A stretch of DNA of 64,000 nucleotides from Allofrancisella frigidaquae (GTDB lineage Bacteria; Pseudomonadota; Gammaproteobacteria; Francisellales; Francisellaceae): assembly GCF_012222825.1 (NCBI RefSeq), contig NZ_CP038017.1, positions 1,054,001 to 1,118,000 on the forward strand, read 5' to 3'. Below, one piece after another: positions 55,160-64,000 of the stretch (position 1 is its first letter; every line of letters starts with the position of its first letter). The notes beneath the pieces are model-generated. The model worked only from the letters and a program-made list of their open reading frames with translations. It had not been told where the DNA came from and did no database searches. The translations under genes were made by a program, and so were the position numbers.

Positions 55160-55323
55160 GCGGGATTCCTTGCTTAATTTTATTGCTGCGTTGTAAGTTT
55201 TAGTTTATGCAACCTTAATAACATAACCTAAATTTTGAAAATGTTTATATAGTGATTGAATATGATGGTCATCAGAAAATACAATTTTCAGGTTTAACTA
55301 AAAATTTTTCACTACCTTAAGAT

Positions 55324-56304
<981 letters not shown>

Positions 56305-56445
56305 TTATTCAAAAAATTATAGCATAAAGTTATATGGTACTGAATTTATAAATAAACTTAGCCCTCTCGATGTGGCTAGTAACGCAGATCTTAAAGACAT
56401 AGCAGTATTGCTAAGAATGTGGAAGACGTATTTTGGTCAATAACG

Positions 56446-57639
56446 TTATAAAGGTATAACACATACTATAGGAAGATTACCACAATTATTTATTGCTCCA
56501 TACAAACTGGAGTAATCGTCGAAGTTATTTGCAACAATAATAATAAAATCGGTATTGTCACTTAGTGACAATTGAGTAGAGCTTGGGTTTAGTATTTTGC
56601 CAGATATGTTTAAGCTGCGGTTATTGGTAAATATATTTTCCAAGTGTAAATACTGTGATGAGCCGCTGGAAAGATCTTTACCAAAGCATATTCTCCAAAA
56701 CTTTTTAATGCAATCTACGTTTCCAAATATTTTGGCATATAGTAGGTTATGATATTGTTTTTTAATTTCTTTACATTTTTTGCTGGTAGGTAGTTGATTA
56801 AATATATCCAGTAATTTTCCGCTAAGTAATTCATTACGTGCATCACGAGCAATTTGTGTTTCGGAAGTAAAGTCACAAATACCATATCCTTGAAACCACC
56901 CATAATCGTTATAGTCTTTATATGTATGGCAATGAAGTGTGATGTGATCGGCTATTGGTTCTATGTTGCAAAGAGTATTTAATATAAATGAAGTATACGA
57001 ATGAGCTTTACGAGGAAATCTTTCTATTTTTTTACAAATTAGATTAAATAAATTGTTAGGATCTGAAGAGCTGTACTTGTCATATTTCCAGTTTTGAATT
57101 TCATTGTTAAATGTATTTGCTCTTACTATCCCTTTATTACCATTGTGCCTAAAGAAATTTATAACCCCTCTGTTCTTACGCCACTCTAGGTATTCATCTG
57201 TAGCGATTTGAATTGCTTTTTTAATATTTTTCACACTCAGTGGTCCATCCACACCTACTTTAAGCTCAGTATACTCAGTATACTTACCCCAAAATGCGGT
57301 TTGAAAGTAGGTTGGTATAATCGCATTAATTATTTCTTTAAACCAAGCTTGACAGTCACTTAAGTTCTGGAAAGGAGCTTCTGGGAGTCTGGCTTTATAA
57401 TCATACCTCATTTCAGTTAATGGTGAGGTGCAAACTGCTCTGCAATATGGGCAAGTAGAATTAGCAAATAACCAGCTTTCTATGCATACTATATGTAATA
57501 AACGTTTACAACATGTAGTTTCACATGCTCTAGCATCTTTTTTACTTTTGTTATGGTATATGAGATCTTGACAAATACAACATTCTTCATCTTTATGAGC
57601 CAAGAGTTCGCTATAGCTTAGTGTTTTATATTCATTCAT
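56446..57639 (-). CDS. RING-finger-like protein, putative E3 ubiquitin ligase effector
   Basis: The first 70 residues carry a RING-type zinc site: Cys20-x2-Cys23, Cys39, Cys43/44, His49-x2-Cys52, then Cys63-x2-Cys66. The characteristic HxxC-I-x-x-W-L and CPYCR are intact. The remaining 330 residues have no recognised motif but are rich in Trp, Tyr and Asn and include a helical stretch. RING domains recruit ubiquitin-loaded E2 enzymes in eukaryotes. Bacteria lack ubiquitin, so a bacterial RING most likely acts inside a host cell. No signal peptide is seen. An AAGGATTAAACAAA site precedes the ATG. The gene is single, with 200 bp of AT-rich flanks. Confidence 0.6.
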   Translation of the reverse strand: MNEYKTLSYSELLAHKDEECCICQDLIYHNKSKKDARACETTCCKRLLHIVCIESWLFANSTCPYCRAVCTSPLTEMRYDYKARLPEAPFQNLSDCQAWFKEIINAIIPTYFQTAFWGKYTEYTELKVGVDGPLSVKNIKKAIQIATDEYLEWRKNRGVINFFRHNGNKGIVRANTFNNEIQNWKYDKYSSSDPNNLFNLICKKIERFPRKAHSYTSFILNTLCNIEPIADHITLHCHTYKDYNDYGWFQGYGICDFTSETQIARDARNELLSGKLLDIFNQLPTSKKCKEIKKQYHNLLYAKIFGNVDCIKKFWRICFGKDLSSGSSQYLHLENIFTNNRSLNISGKILNPSSTQLSLSDNTDFIIIVANNFDDYSSLYGAINNCGNLPIVCVIPL

Positions 57640-57847
57640 TTTGTTTAATCCTTATGCTGTAGGAGGTTATTTTTATAAATAAATTAACTAAATATAGTTA
57701 AATATATTTTAATAAATAAAAAATATATAATTAAATTATTATACGACAGTAGTCAAAAATTTCAACCAATATTTGTTTAAACAAAAAAATTTTAAATAAG
57801 TTGTATATATAATTATATTTTAATTGTATTAAATTAAAATATAAAAG

Positions 57848-58564
57848 CTATAGCATAGATTTGATTTGTTTGATCTCATTTTTTTGACTAATTTTAATCT
57901 CTAAAGCTGACTGAGGAAAAACACTAAAGTCATCAGTTCTTAATATCTTTTTAGAAGCAGAGCAATGGATATTTGTTACTTTTGTGGTATCTAAAATTTC
58001 TTTTATATTATTTGAGTTAATACCACCTCCAGGCATTATTTGTATTTGGCAGCCAAACTCTTGTTGTAGGGATTTTATGGTTTTTAATCCTTCTATTACA
58101 TTTGTAGCTGCTCCTGATGTGAGAATTCTATCAAAACCAAGATCAACGATTTCTTTTGTACTAGTGTGTATTTCAGCTGTTAAATCTATAGCTCTATGAA
58201 AAGTTAGCTCTTTATTGGCTTGTTTTGTAAGTTTAATAAATGGCTCTAAGAACTCTTTATCGACTTTATTTTCTTTTGTTAAGGCTCCAATCACAATCCC
58301 ATTTACATCTAGTTCAAGCATCATTTGCAAATCATCAAGCATAATCTGTTGATCAGTTTCATCATAATAAAAATCACCAGCTCGATGACGAATCATGGCT
58401 TGCAATGAGCCTGTGAAATTATCTTTAGCAAATTTTACTAAGCTAGGTGAGGGCGTAAGTCCTTCAACTCCAAGAGCAGAGCAAAGCTCTAGCCTATCAG
58501 CTTTAGCCCTTTGAGCATGTATAATTGACTGGTAGTTATCAATACATATTTCTAAAGTAATCAT
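57848..58564 (-). CDS. cutC: CutC family protein (copper homeostasis protein CutC)
   Basis: CutC is a TIM-barrel protein annotated for copper homeostasis, although its role is uncertain. The N-terminus LEICIDNYQSI...AKADRLELCSAL, the core GLTPSPSLV and MIRHRAGDF, TFHRAIDL, DRILTSGA, and MPGGGIN are all family motifs. The start at 58564 (MITLEICID) fits the family. An ATG 24 bp upstream has a better-placed AAGGA but gives a non-conserved leader. Length is about 238 residues. Confidence 0.92.
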   Translation of the reverse strand: MITLEICIDNYQSIIHAQRAKADRLELCSALGVEGLTPSPSLVKFAKDNFTGSLQAMIRHRAGDFYYDETDQQIMLDDLQMMLELDVNGIVIGALTKENKVDKEFLEPFIKLTKQANKELTFHRAIDLTAEIHTSTKEIVDLGFDRILTSGAATNVIEGLKTIKSLQQEFGCQIQIMPGGGINSNNIKEILDTTKVTNIHCSASKKILRTDDFSVFPQSALEIKISQKNEIKQIKSML

Positions 58565-58588
58565 AGTTATACTAAAATCCTTCATCAT

Positions 58589-59119
58589 TTAATTTTACTA
58601 ACATAAATCTTATGCGATTATTATATCCAATTTACTCAAAAACGAAGATATCATATTTCATCTGGCATTTGTAAGTTAAATTACTAATAACGTAGAGAAC
58701 TTTATTATCAGGCCCCAGTTGAGGTAACTATTAAAGCTGATCATAAAAATATAGTTATGTTGTACGAGTGTGAAAAACGTACTACCGTTAATAGCAGTGA
58801 ATAGATATGGTTATCATCATTGTCGCATAACACTTAAATTACACAACCCAAGCATTCCGTAGCCGCTTTTACAAGGGTTTCTTTTCAAATTTCATATCAA
58901 TATGAGCTTACGGTAGTTATAAGTTGCTGGGGCTAAGTTTATTAATACTAATCATTTCTATTTTATTAATAGCTAAATAAATTTCCATATTACATCATAG
59001 GTTTAAAATTTAACTAAAATTTGTTGAAATTAAAAAAAATTTAACTAAAATATTTTATTGCACATATTAATAAAAAAATACAAATATGTTATTTTAAATT
59101 ATTATTGCATGGGGTGATT
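58589..59119. other. Intergenic region with a short coding remnant
   Basis: There is no intact gene. A frame near 58700-58803 encodes about 30 residues (APVEVTIKADHKNIV, then YECEKRTTV) before a stop and has no start or ribosome-binding site. It may be the remains of a deleted gene. The rest is AT-rich, ending in the paired direct repeats listed next and the lipoprotein start. Confidence 0.35.
59005..59051 (+). promoter_or_regulatory. Two 16 bp direct repeats upstream of lipoprotein gene
   Basis: AAAATTTAACTAAAAT occurs twice, at 59005-59020 and 59036-59051, with starts 31 bp apart (close to three DNA turns). The second copy is 69 bp before the lipoprotein ATG. Spacing on one DNA face suggests a pair of operator sites for a dimeric or cooperative regulator. 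The core TTTAACTAAAA also appears near 55295 next to trxB. Confidence 0.4.
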
Positions 59120-60151
59120 ATGAATAAAAAATTAATAAAGGTGGTAGCTCTACTAGCATCGACTTCATTATTAAGTAGTTGTGGCTCATCAGAAAAAGTA
59201 AAAGAGTATCAGATAGTTACCGACTGTAGTAGCGTAGTATGTAGCGTGGTAGTGGATGATGTTGATTTACTTAGATATACAAATGTGCTAGGTAAATATG
59301 TTGACCAAGTATTAAAATCAGAGCCTTTAGGAGCTGCTGAAGGTACACAGTTTGATGTCACATGGAATATATCAGGAGGAGATTATGCCTCAGCTCAGCA
59401 AATGTTAGATGCAGGGTTAACAGCATGTGAAAATGATGTGTGTTTAGATACAGCAAACCCTACAGGATATGTATTTGATTCTGTGGAATCAAAAGAAATA
59501 AGTGTTTCTGGGAGCATAGTTAATCCCGATGGTACTACTCAAGAGATAAGCCTTACAAAGACTTTTACAGTTGAGTATGGAGCTCCTAAGATAGCCTCTG
59601 AAGTAATCTCTGGATTAAATTACCATTTTACGGCTGACATAACAGATACTGGAATACCAGATAATGCAACCTTTACTTGGAAAGTAAATGGTACAGAAAT
59701 CGGTACAGGCCAAGAGATAAATTATTTTTTTCCAGTAGCAAATACAACTTACACAGTAACCTTGGAAGTATCTTTAGATGGTAAGGTGATAGCAACATCT
59801 ACAGAGGATGTAATAACAGGTAACGCTATATCTGTTTTATATGAAGTTCCAAATGGGACCACAAAAACAGCAGAGGAAATAGCAGTAGAGTTTGTGGGTT
59901 ACAGTGGTGATAAAAAGAACGTTGCAACGGTAGCTGCAGAAGGTGGTAAGCTAAGGTTTACTTGTGAAACAGGTTACCATGTTACTCAAGAAATGGTTGA
60001 TCTTGCACCAGATCGTGTAGTTCGTATTTCTGGAGTAACTGGAAGTAGCGGGACTGTAATGTATAGTGACAGCAGCTGGAGTAGTGGTGTTACTTACGCG
60101 GCAATGAATAATGCTTATAATAGTACTGGGATTGGCTGTATAGCTGATTAG
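59120..60151 (+). CDS. Lipoprotein with PKD/Ig-like domain
   Basis: The start at 59120 (MNKKLIKVVALLAS) has a GGGGTG site and encodes a lipoprotein signal with lipobox LLSS-Cys, so the protein would be anchored to a membrane by its Cys. The 343-residue mature part has an N-terminal region with several Cys (possible disulfides) and a central Ig/PKD-like segment (about 165-230, with TFTWKVNG and TYTVTLEV). The C-terminal region ends with two Cys near YNSTGIGC. An upstream ATG adds five residues and is less likely. No catalytic motif is seen, so the role is unknown, probably surface binding. Confidence 0.75.
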   Translation: MNKKLIKVVALLASTSLLSSCGSSEKVKEYQIVTDCSSVVCSVVVDDVDLLRYTNVLGKYVDQVLKSEPLGAAEGTQFDVTWNISGGDYASAQQMLDAGLTACENDVCLDTANPTGYVFDSVESKEISVSGSIVNPDGTTQEISLTKTFTVEYGAPKIASEVISGLNYHFTADITDTGIPDNATFTWKVNGTEIGTGQEINYFFPVANTTYTVTLEVSLDGKVIATSTEDVITGNAISVLYEVPNGTTKTAEEIAVEFVGYSGDKKNVATVAAEGGKLRFTCETGYHVTQEMVDLAPDRVVRISGVTGSSGTVMYSDSSWSSGVTYAAMNNAYNSTGIGCIAD

Positions 60152-60300
60152 TGGTTTAAAATTTATATCCACAATTTCTTATTAAGTAGCAGTAAGTAAT
60201 GATTCTGTAAATAATATCGTTTTTATTAAATCTTAGAATCAATATTTTGTGAGTTATAAAAAGATCAGGTAGTTAGGCTTGTTGAAGTCTATACTTATAT

Positions 60301-61173
60301 TTACCAACCAGTAACTTCTTTAAGTTTTTTACCAATCTCAGCAGGAGATCTTGTGTAAGCGATACCAGCAGCTTCAAATGCAGCAAATTTCTCTTCTGCT
60401 GTACCTTTACCACCAGAGATAATAGCACCAGCATGGCCCATACGTTTTCCTGGAGGTGCAGTTACACCTGCGATATAACCGATAACAGGTTTAGTTACAT
60501 TATGTTTGATGTATTCTGCAGCTTCTTCTTCAGCTGTACCACCAATTTCACCGATTAAAACGATAGCTTCTGTTTGAGGGTCATTTTCTAACAGCTTTAG
60601 AGCTTCTATTTGGTTCATACCAGGTATCGGGTCACCACCAATACCGATACAAGTAGATTGCCCAAAACCAAGTTTAGTAGTTTGAGCTACTGCTTCGTAA
60701 GTTAGAGTGCCAGAACGAGAGATGATACCAACTTTACCAGGCATATGAATATGTCCAGGCATGATACCAATTTTACATTCACCTGGAGTAATTATACCAG
60801 GACAGTTTGGACCAATAACTCTAACATCTTTACCTTCTAAATACTCTTTAACTACTAACATATCTAGAGTTGGTACACCTTCTGTAATAATTACCACTAA
60901 TTTAACACCAGAATCGATGGCCTCTATAGCAGAATCTTTTACAAACGGAGCTGGTACATAAATTACAGATGCGTCAGCACCAGTAGCTTCTACAGCTTCT
61001 TTCATAGTGTTAAATACTGGTTTACCTAAGTGAGTTTGACCTCCTTTTCCAGGAGTTACACCACCAACGATATTTGTACCATATGCAATAGCTTGTTCTG
61101 AGTGGAAAGTACCGTTTTTACCAGTAAATCCTTGTACTAAAACTTTTGTATTTTTATTAACTAATACGCTCAT
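60301..61173 (-). CDS. sucD: Succinate-CoA ligase, alpha subunit
   Basis: SucD binds CoA and carries the phosphorylated active-site histidine. The 290 residues contain [48 protein letters not shown], and the active His in [10 protein letters not shown]. It follows sucC by 31 bp in the normal sucCD order. Confidence 0.97.
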   Translation of the reverse strand: MSVLVNKNTKVLVQGFTGKNGTFHSEQAIAYGTNIVGGVTPGKGGQTHLGKPVFNTMKEAVEATGADASVIYVPAPFVKDSAIEAIDSGVKLVVIITEGVPTLDMLVVKEYLEGKDVRVIGPNCPGIITPGECKIGIMPGHIHMPGKVGIISRSGTLTYEAVAQTTKLGFGQSTCIGIGGDPIPGMNQIEALKLLENDPQTEAIVLIGEIGGTAEEEAAEYIKHNVTKPVIGYIAGVTAPPGKRMGHAGAIISGGKGTAEEKFAAFEAAGIAYTRSPAEIGKKLKEVTGW

Positions 61174-61204
61174 TGTTTAATATCCTTTTAACTGTTTTAA
61201 TTAA

Positions 61205-62368
61205 TTAACCTAGTGATTTTACAACCTTATCAGCAGCATCAGCTAAACCATCAGCAGGAATAAGCTTTAATCCAGATTCAGATAAAATCTTAGAACCAAG
61301 TTCAGCATTATTACCTTCTAGACGTACTACTACAGGTACCGTCACGTTTACTTCTTTAACAGCTTCGATAATAGCTTCTGCAATCATATCGCAACGAACA
61401 ATACCACCAAATATGTTAATTAAGACAGCTTTTACATTTTCGTCATCTAAAATTAGTTTGAAAGCCTCAATTACTCTTTCTTTAGTAGCGCCACCACCAA
61501 CATCTAGGAAGTTGGCAGGTTTGCCACCGTACAATTGAATGATATCCATAGTAGCCATAGCAAGTCCAGCACCATTTACCATACAACCGATATTACCTTC
61601 TAGAGCAACGTAATTTAACTCATGCTCAGAAGCTTTTAATTCTTTGGCATTTTCTTGAGATTTATCTCTAAGAGCTAGTAGCTTAGGGTGTCTATACAGA
61701 GCATTTGAATCTAGGTTGATTTTGCCATCAACACAAACTATATCGCCATTTTCTCTAACAGCAAGAGGATTTATTTCAAATAAAGCAAAATCACATTCGA
61801 TAAAAGCTTTATACGCACCTAACATAGTTTTTGTAAAATCATTAATTTGCTTACCTTCTAGACCAAGTTTAAAAGCAACTTCACGAGCTTGGAAAGGTTG
61901 TAGACCAACCAAAGGATCAACTTCTACTTTAAGGATTTTTTCAGGGGAGTTATGTGCTACTTCTTCAATATCTACACCACCTTCAGAAGACGCCATAAAT
62001 GTAACTTTACGACTAGATCTATCAACTACAGCGCCTAAGTATAGCTCACGAGATACAGGATAAACGTCCTCAAACACACCTACAGAATTTACTGGCTGAC
62101 CATCAGCATCTGTTTGGAATGTAACTAAATTTGTTCCGATAAGTTTTTCAGCAACTTCACGAGCTTCTTGAGATGACTTGACAACTTTAACACCACCAGC
62201 TTTACCACGACCACCAGCATGTACTTGAGCCTTTATTACAGCAAATTTACCACCGATTTGATCAAAAGCTTGAGCTGCTTCATTTGGATTAGTCGCTACA
62301 ATACCTTTTTGAACCTTTAGACCATAACTTTCTAAAAGCTCTTTAGCTTGATATTCATGTAAGTTCAT
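61205..62368 (-). CDS. sucC: Succinate-CoA ligase, beta subunit
   Basis: SucC is the ATP-grasp, nucleotide-binding subunit. Motifs are [42 protein letters not shown], and [13 protein letters not shown]. The 387-residue length is normal. It has an AAGGAA ribosome-binding site. The 473 bp upstream holds its promoter and the MITE-like element. Confidence 0.97.
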   Translation of the reverse strand: MNLHEYQAKELLESYGLKVQKGIVATNPNEAAQAFDQIGGKFAVIKAQVHAGGRGKAGGVKVVKSSQEAREVAEKLIGTNLVTFQTDADGQPVNSVGVFEDVYPVSRELYLGAVVDRSSRKVTFMASSEGGVDIEEVAHNSPEKILKVEVDPLVGLQPFQAREVAFKLGLEGKQINDFTKTMLGAYKAFIECDFALFEINPLAVRENGDIVCVDGKINLDSNALYRHPKLLALRDKSQENAKELKASEHELNYVALEGNIGCMVNGAGLAMATMDIIQLYGGKPANFLDVGGGATKERVIEAFKLILDDENVKAVLINIFGGIVRCDMIAEAIIEAVKEVNVTVPVVVRLEGNNAELGSKILSESGLKLIPADGLADAADKVVKSLG

Positions 62369-62571
62369 TGATTTTTCCTTATTTGATCTATTTACGAAAT
62401 TTAAGTCAATACCTTGTAAATGATAACGTATTTAAGTACATTTTTCTAATAAAAATACGTTAGAAATGTTTATAGATTATCATTATGTTTATTAGTTTTT
62501 ATAGTCGTTGTTTGGTCCTGTGCTCGCTGCATGTAAGAGAAAAGATAAATTGTTTGTAAATTCTTTATAAA
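62369..62571. other. sucC upstream region
   Basis: There is no gene. This short AT-rich stretch precedes sucC on the minus strand. On the minus strand TTGACT occurs near 62412, but no well-spaced -10 partner is convincing. The MITE-like element starts at 62572. Confidence 0.4.
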
Positions 62572-62712
62572 GTGACTGCTGCAAACTAAAATTATATGTT
62601 TCTAACTGTGTTAAAAATATTCTCCAAATGCTCATTTACTATGTGTAAACTGCGCTTTTTCGAATATTTTTGCCTTGTTACCACCCATCTAATTCCGGCT
62701 TGCAACAGCCCC
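62572..62712. repeat. MITE-like palindromic element
   Basis: About 141 bp of non-coding DNA is bounded by imperfect inverted repeats: GTGACTGCTGCAAAC at 62572-62586, and GCTTGCAACAGCCCC at 62698-62712, whose complement is GGGGCTGTTGCAAGC (11 of 15 match). Inside lies a second long imperfect palindrome (62613-62671) with arms AAAAATATTC and GAATATTTTT. It has no open frame. The structure fits a small non-autonomous transposable element. A partial copy may lie near 25240-25285. Confidence 0.5.
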
Positions 62713-62841
62713 ATAAACTAGTTCTAGATTTCAAAATATTAGCTTAAATTGGTGGAATTTTCCTATCATATTCAGTATAGTGTGTTTGATGTTATAAGTA
62801 GAAAATTATTAGAAAACTATTCGTAAATTAAGGAGAGTTGT

Positions 62842-64000
62842 ATGAATAAACTATATGATATGTTTGTAAAAGTTATATTCAGTCCATCAACGCCAGCACA
62901 ACTTCTGTTAGTATCTATATTTGGTTTTGTATTTGGATTTATACCAGGCTTTAGTTATGCACCATTTTTATTTTTACTAATAATAGTTTTAGTATTGATA
63001 TTGCGTGTAAATATAGGGCTGTTTGTTATTATTGCATTTTTTGCAAAATTATTGTCATATCTCTTAGAGGGTATAAGCTTTACTATAGGTAGATGGCTAT
63101 TGGATGGTTTTACTCAACCACTATTTAAAACTGTAGTTAATACACCTGTTTTGGCATATTTGGGTTTTGATTATTATTTGGTAACTGGCGCTTTTTTTGT
63201 CTCTTTAATATTAGGTATTGCATTTGGATTGCTTATTGCTAAAGCTTATAAAAAAATGGTTGCTAAAATGGTAAGTATGCAATCTCAAAGCCAAATGTAC
63301 CAAAAGGTTACTAGTAAATTAAGTGTCAAAATAGCCTCTAAAGTAATTTTTGGTAAAAACATTGCTAAAGTTGATTGGCAAAAAATCCAAGCTAGAAAAT
63401 TTAGACAACCTATAAGGGTTTGGGGAGCTGTGTTGGTAATACTGTTTATTGCTGGTATAGCTTTTGCTCCACAAGTTTTAGAGACGGCTTTAGTTTCAAA
63501 CATAATAAAACAGCAATTAACTAAAGCAAATGGGGCTACAGTTGATTATGATTCTATAAGTTTAAATATTGCTAGTGCAAATCTTCAGGTTAATGGTTTG
63601 GGAGCTGCTGACCCAGCTAATCTAAATAAAGATAGGTTTTATGCAGGGTCTATAAACGCAAGTTTGGATATATCTAAATTACTAACAAAGCAGATCTCTC
63701 TTAAGAATGTCGAGGTTACAGATGTTAGTCTTGATAAAACTAGAGATAAAAAAGGTTCGTTATATATTAAATCTCAGAATATAAATGCCTCTGCTTCTGA
63801 AAAAAGCTCTCAAGAGGTTGCAAAAAGCATAAAAAAAGTTAGCACTAGTATGCAACAAATTGATATTCAAGAAATTACAAAAAAAGCAAAGGTGACAAAA
63901 GATGTTGCAAAAGGAATCAAACAGGTTGTAGAGTTTCTTGCGTACTTTAGGTCTCCTACACAATCACAGGGTGACAGCTCTAAAACAACAGCTGCTGAAA
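62842..64000 (+). CDS. DUF2062/AsmA-like membrane protein (TIGR03546 type), 3' end outside window
   Basis: An AAGGAG site precedes the ATG at 62842, and the frame stays open for 386 codons to the window edge. The first 140 residues are hydrophobic, with four or so transmembrane helices, and contain the glycine/proline pattern FGFVFGFIPGFS of the DUF2062 domain. After a cytoplasmic lysine-rich segment there is another helix (about 190-215). An AsmA-like beta region follows (from ISLNIASANLQVNGLG through ISLKNVEVTDVSLD), then a charged coiled segment. AsmA-type proteins are linked to envelope lipid transport in other bacteria. Confidence 0.72.
   Translation, partial: MNKLYDMFVKVIFSPSTPAQLLLVSIFGFVFGFIPGFSYAPFLFLLIIVLVLILRVNIGLFVIIAFFAKLLSYLLEGISFTIGRWLLDGFTQPLFKTVVNTPVLAYLGFDYYLVTGAFFVSLILGIAFGLLIAKAYKKMVAKMVSMQSQSQMYQKVTSKLSVKIASKVIFGKNIAKVDWQKIQARKFRQPIRVWGAVLVILFIAGIAFAPQVLETALVSNIIKQQLTKANGATVDYDSISLNIASANLQVNGLGAADPANLNKDRFYAGSINASLDISKLLTKQISLKNVEVTDVSLDKTRDKKGSLYIKSQNINASASEKSSQEVAKSIKKVSTSMQQIDIQEITKKAKVTKDVAKGIKQVVEFLAYFRSPTQSQGDSSKTTAAE

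Overview
The window is AT-rich chromosomal DNA from a gammaproteobacterium, most likely a member of the Francisellaceae (Francisella or Allofrancisella). The basis is the mix of genes: a cyanophycin synthetase pair beside type IV pilus genes, a kbl-tdh operon, a GH18 chitinase, a 16S-Ile-Ala-23S-5S ribosomal operon, and very A/T-biased codon use. The genus is inferred from gene content and style, not from a database comparison.

Layout. 1-1075: the end of a tandem rhodanese protein and ispF. 1133-2650: a deiminase-like accessory gene on the minus strand. 2783-7326: a Mur-ligase-like gene and cphA. 7460-12128: a CinA-like domain protein, a glycerophosphodiesterase, and the pilus genes pilB and pilC. 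12282-14978: two accessory genes, one Fic-like and one caspase-like. 15061-19693: two transporters, suhB and rsmB. 20055-25100: a complete minus-strand rRNA operon with tRNA-Ile, tRNA-Ala and a plausible promoter. 25457-28019: a secreted chitinase gene broken by one extra A in an A-run. 28173-32008: kbl, tdh and a hydroxy/aromatic amino acid permease, a threonine uptake and catabolism unit. 32149-48338: a long minus-strand housekeeping block (aas-like, rsmH, ftsL, ftsI, rpsO, pnp, erpA, kdsA, udk, rpoZ, tRNA-Val, rlmD, pnuC, an MFS gene, eno, ftsB, ispD). 48423-49247: mutM. 49402-55159: an accessory island with a papain-like gene, a glycosyltransferase gene cut by an IS256-family element, and a nitrilase-repeat gene. 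55324-58564: trxB, a RING-like gene and cutC. 59120-62368: a PKD-type lipoprotein, sucD and sucC. 62572-62712: a small MITE-like element. 62842 to the end: a DUF2062/AsmA-like membrane protein that runs off the window.

The most interesting content is seven unrelated accessory proteins placed one or two at a time between housekeeping genes. Each has no visible N-terminal signal peptide, and each shows a recognisable catalytic or eukaryote-like motif: a guanidine-modifying enzyme (W-x-R-D, EGGN, H-x-D, GG-x-x-R-C), a degenerate Fic motif, a caspase-type His-Gly/Cys pair, a papain-type Cys-His-Asp set, a DxD glycosyltransferase, a nitrilase Glu-Lys-Cys set fused to 42-residue repeats, and a RING finger. 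Together they look like a repertoire of host-directed effectors. That role is inferred; the motifs are read directly from the sequence.

Limits: all family calls come from reading motifs by eye. No alignment, structure prediction or genome comparison was run.
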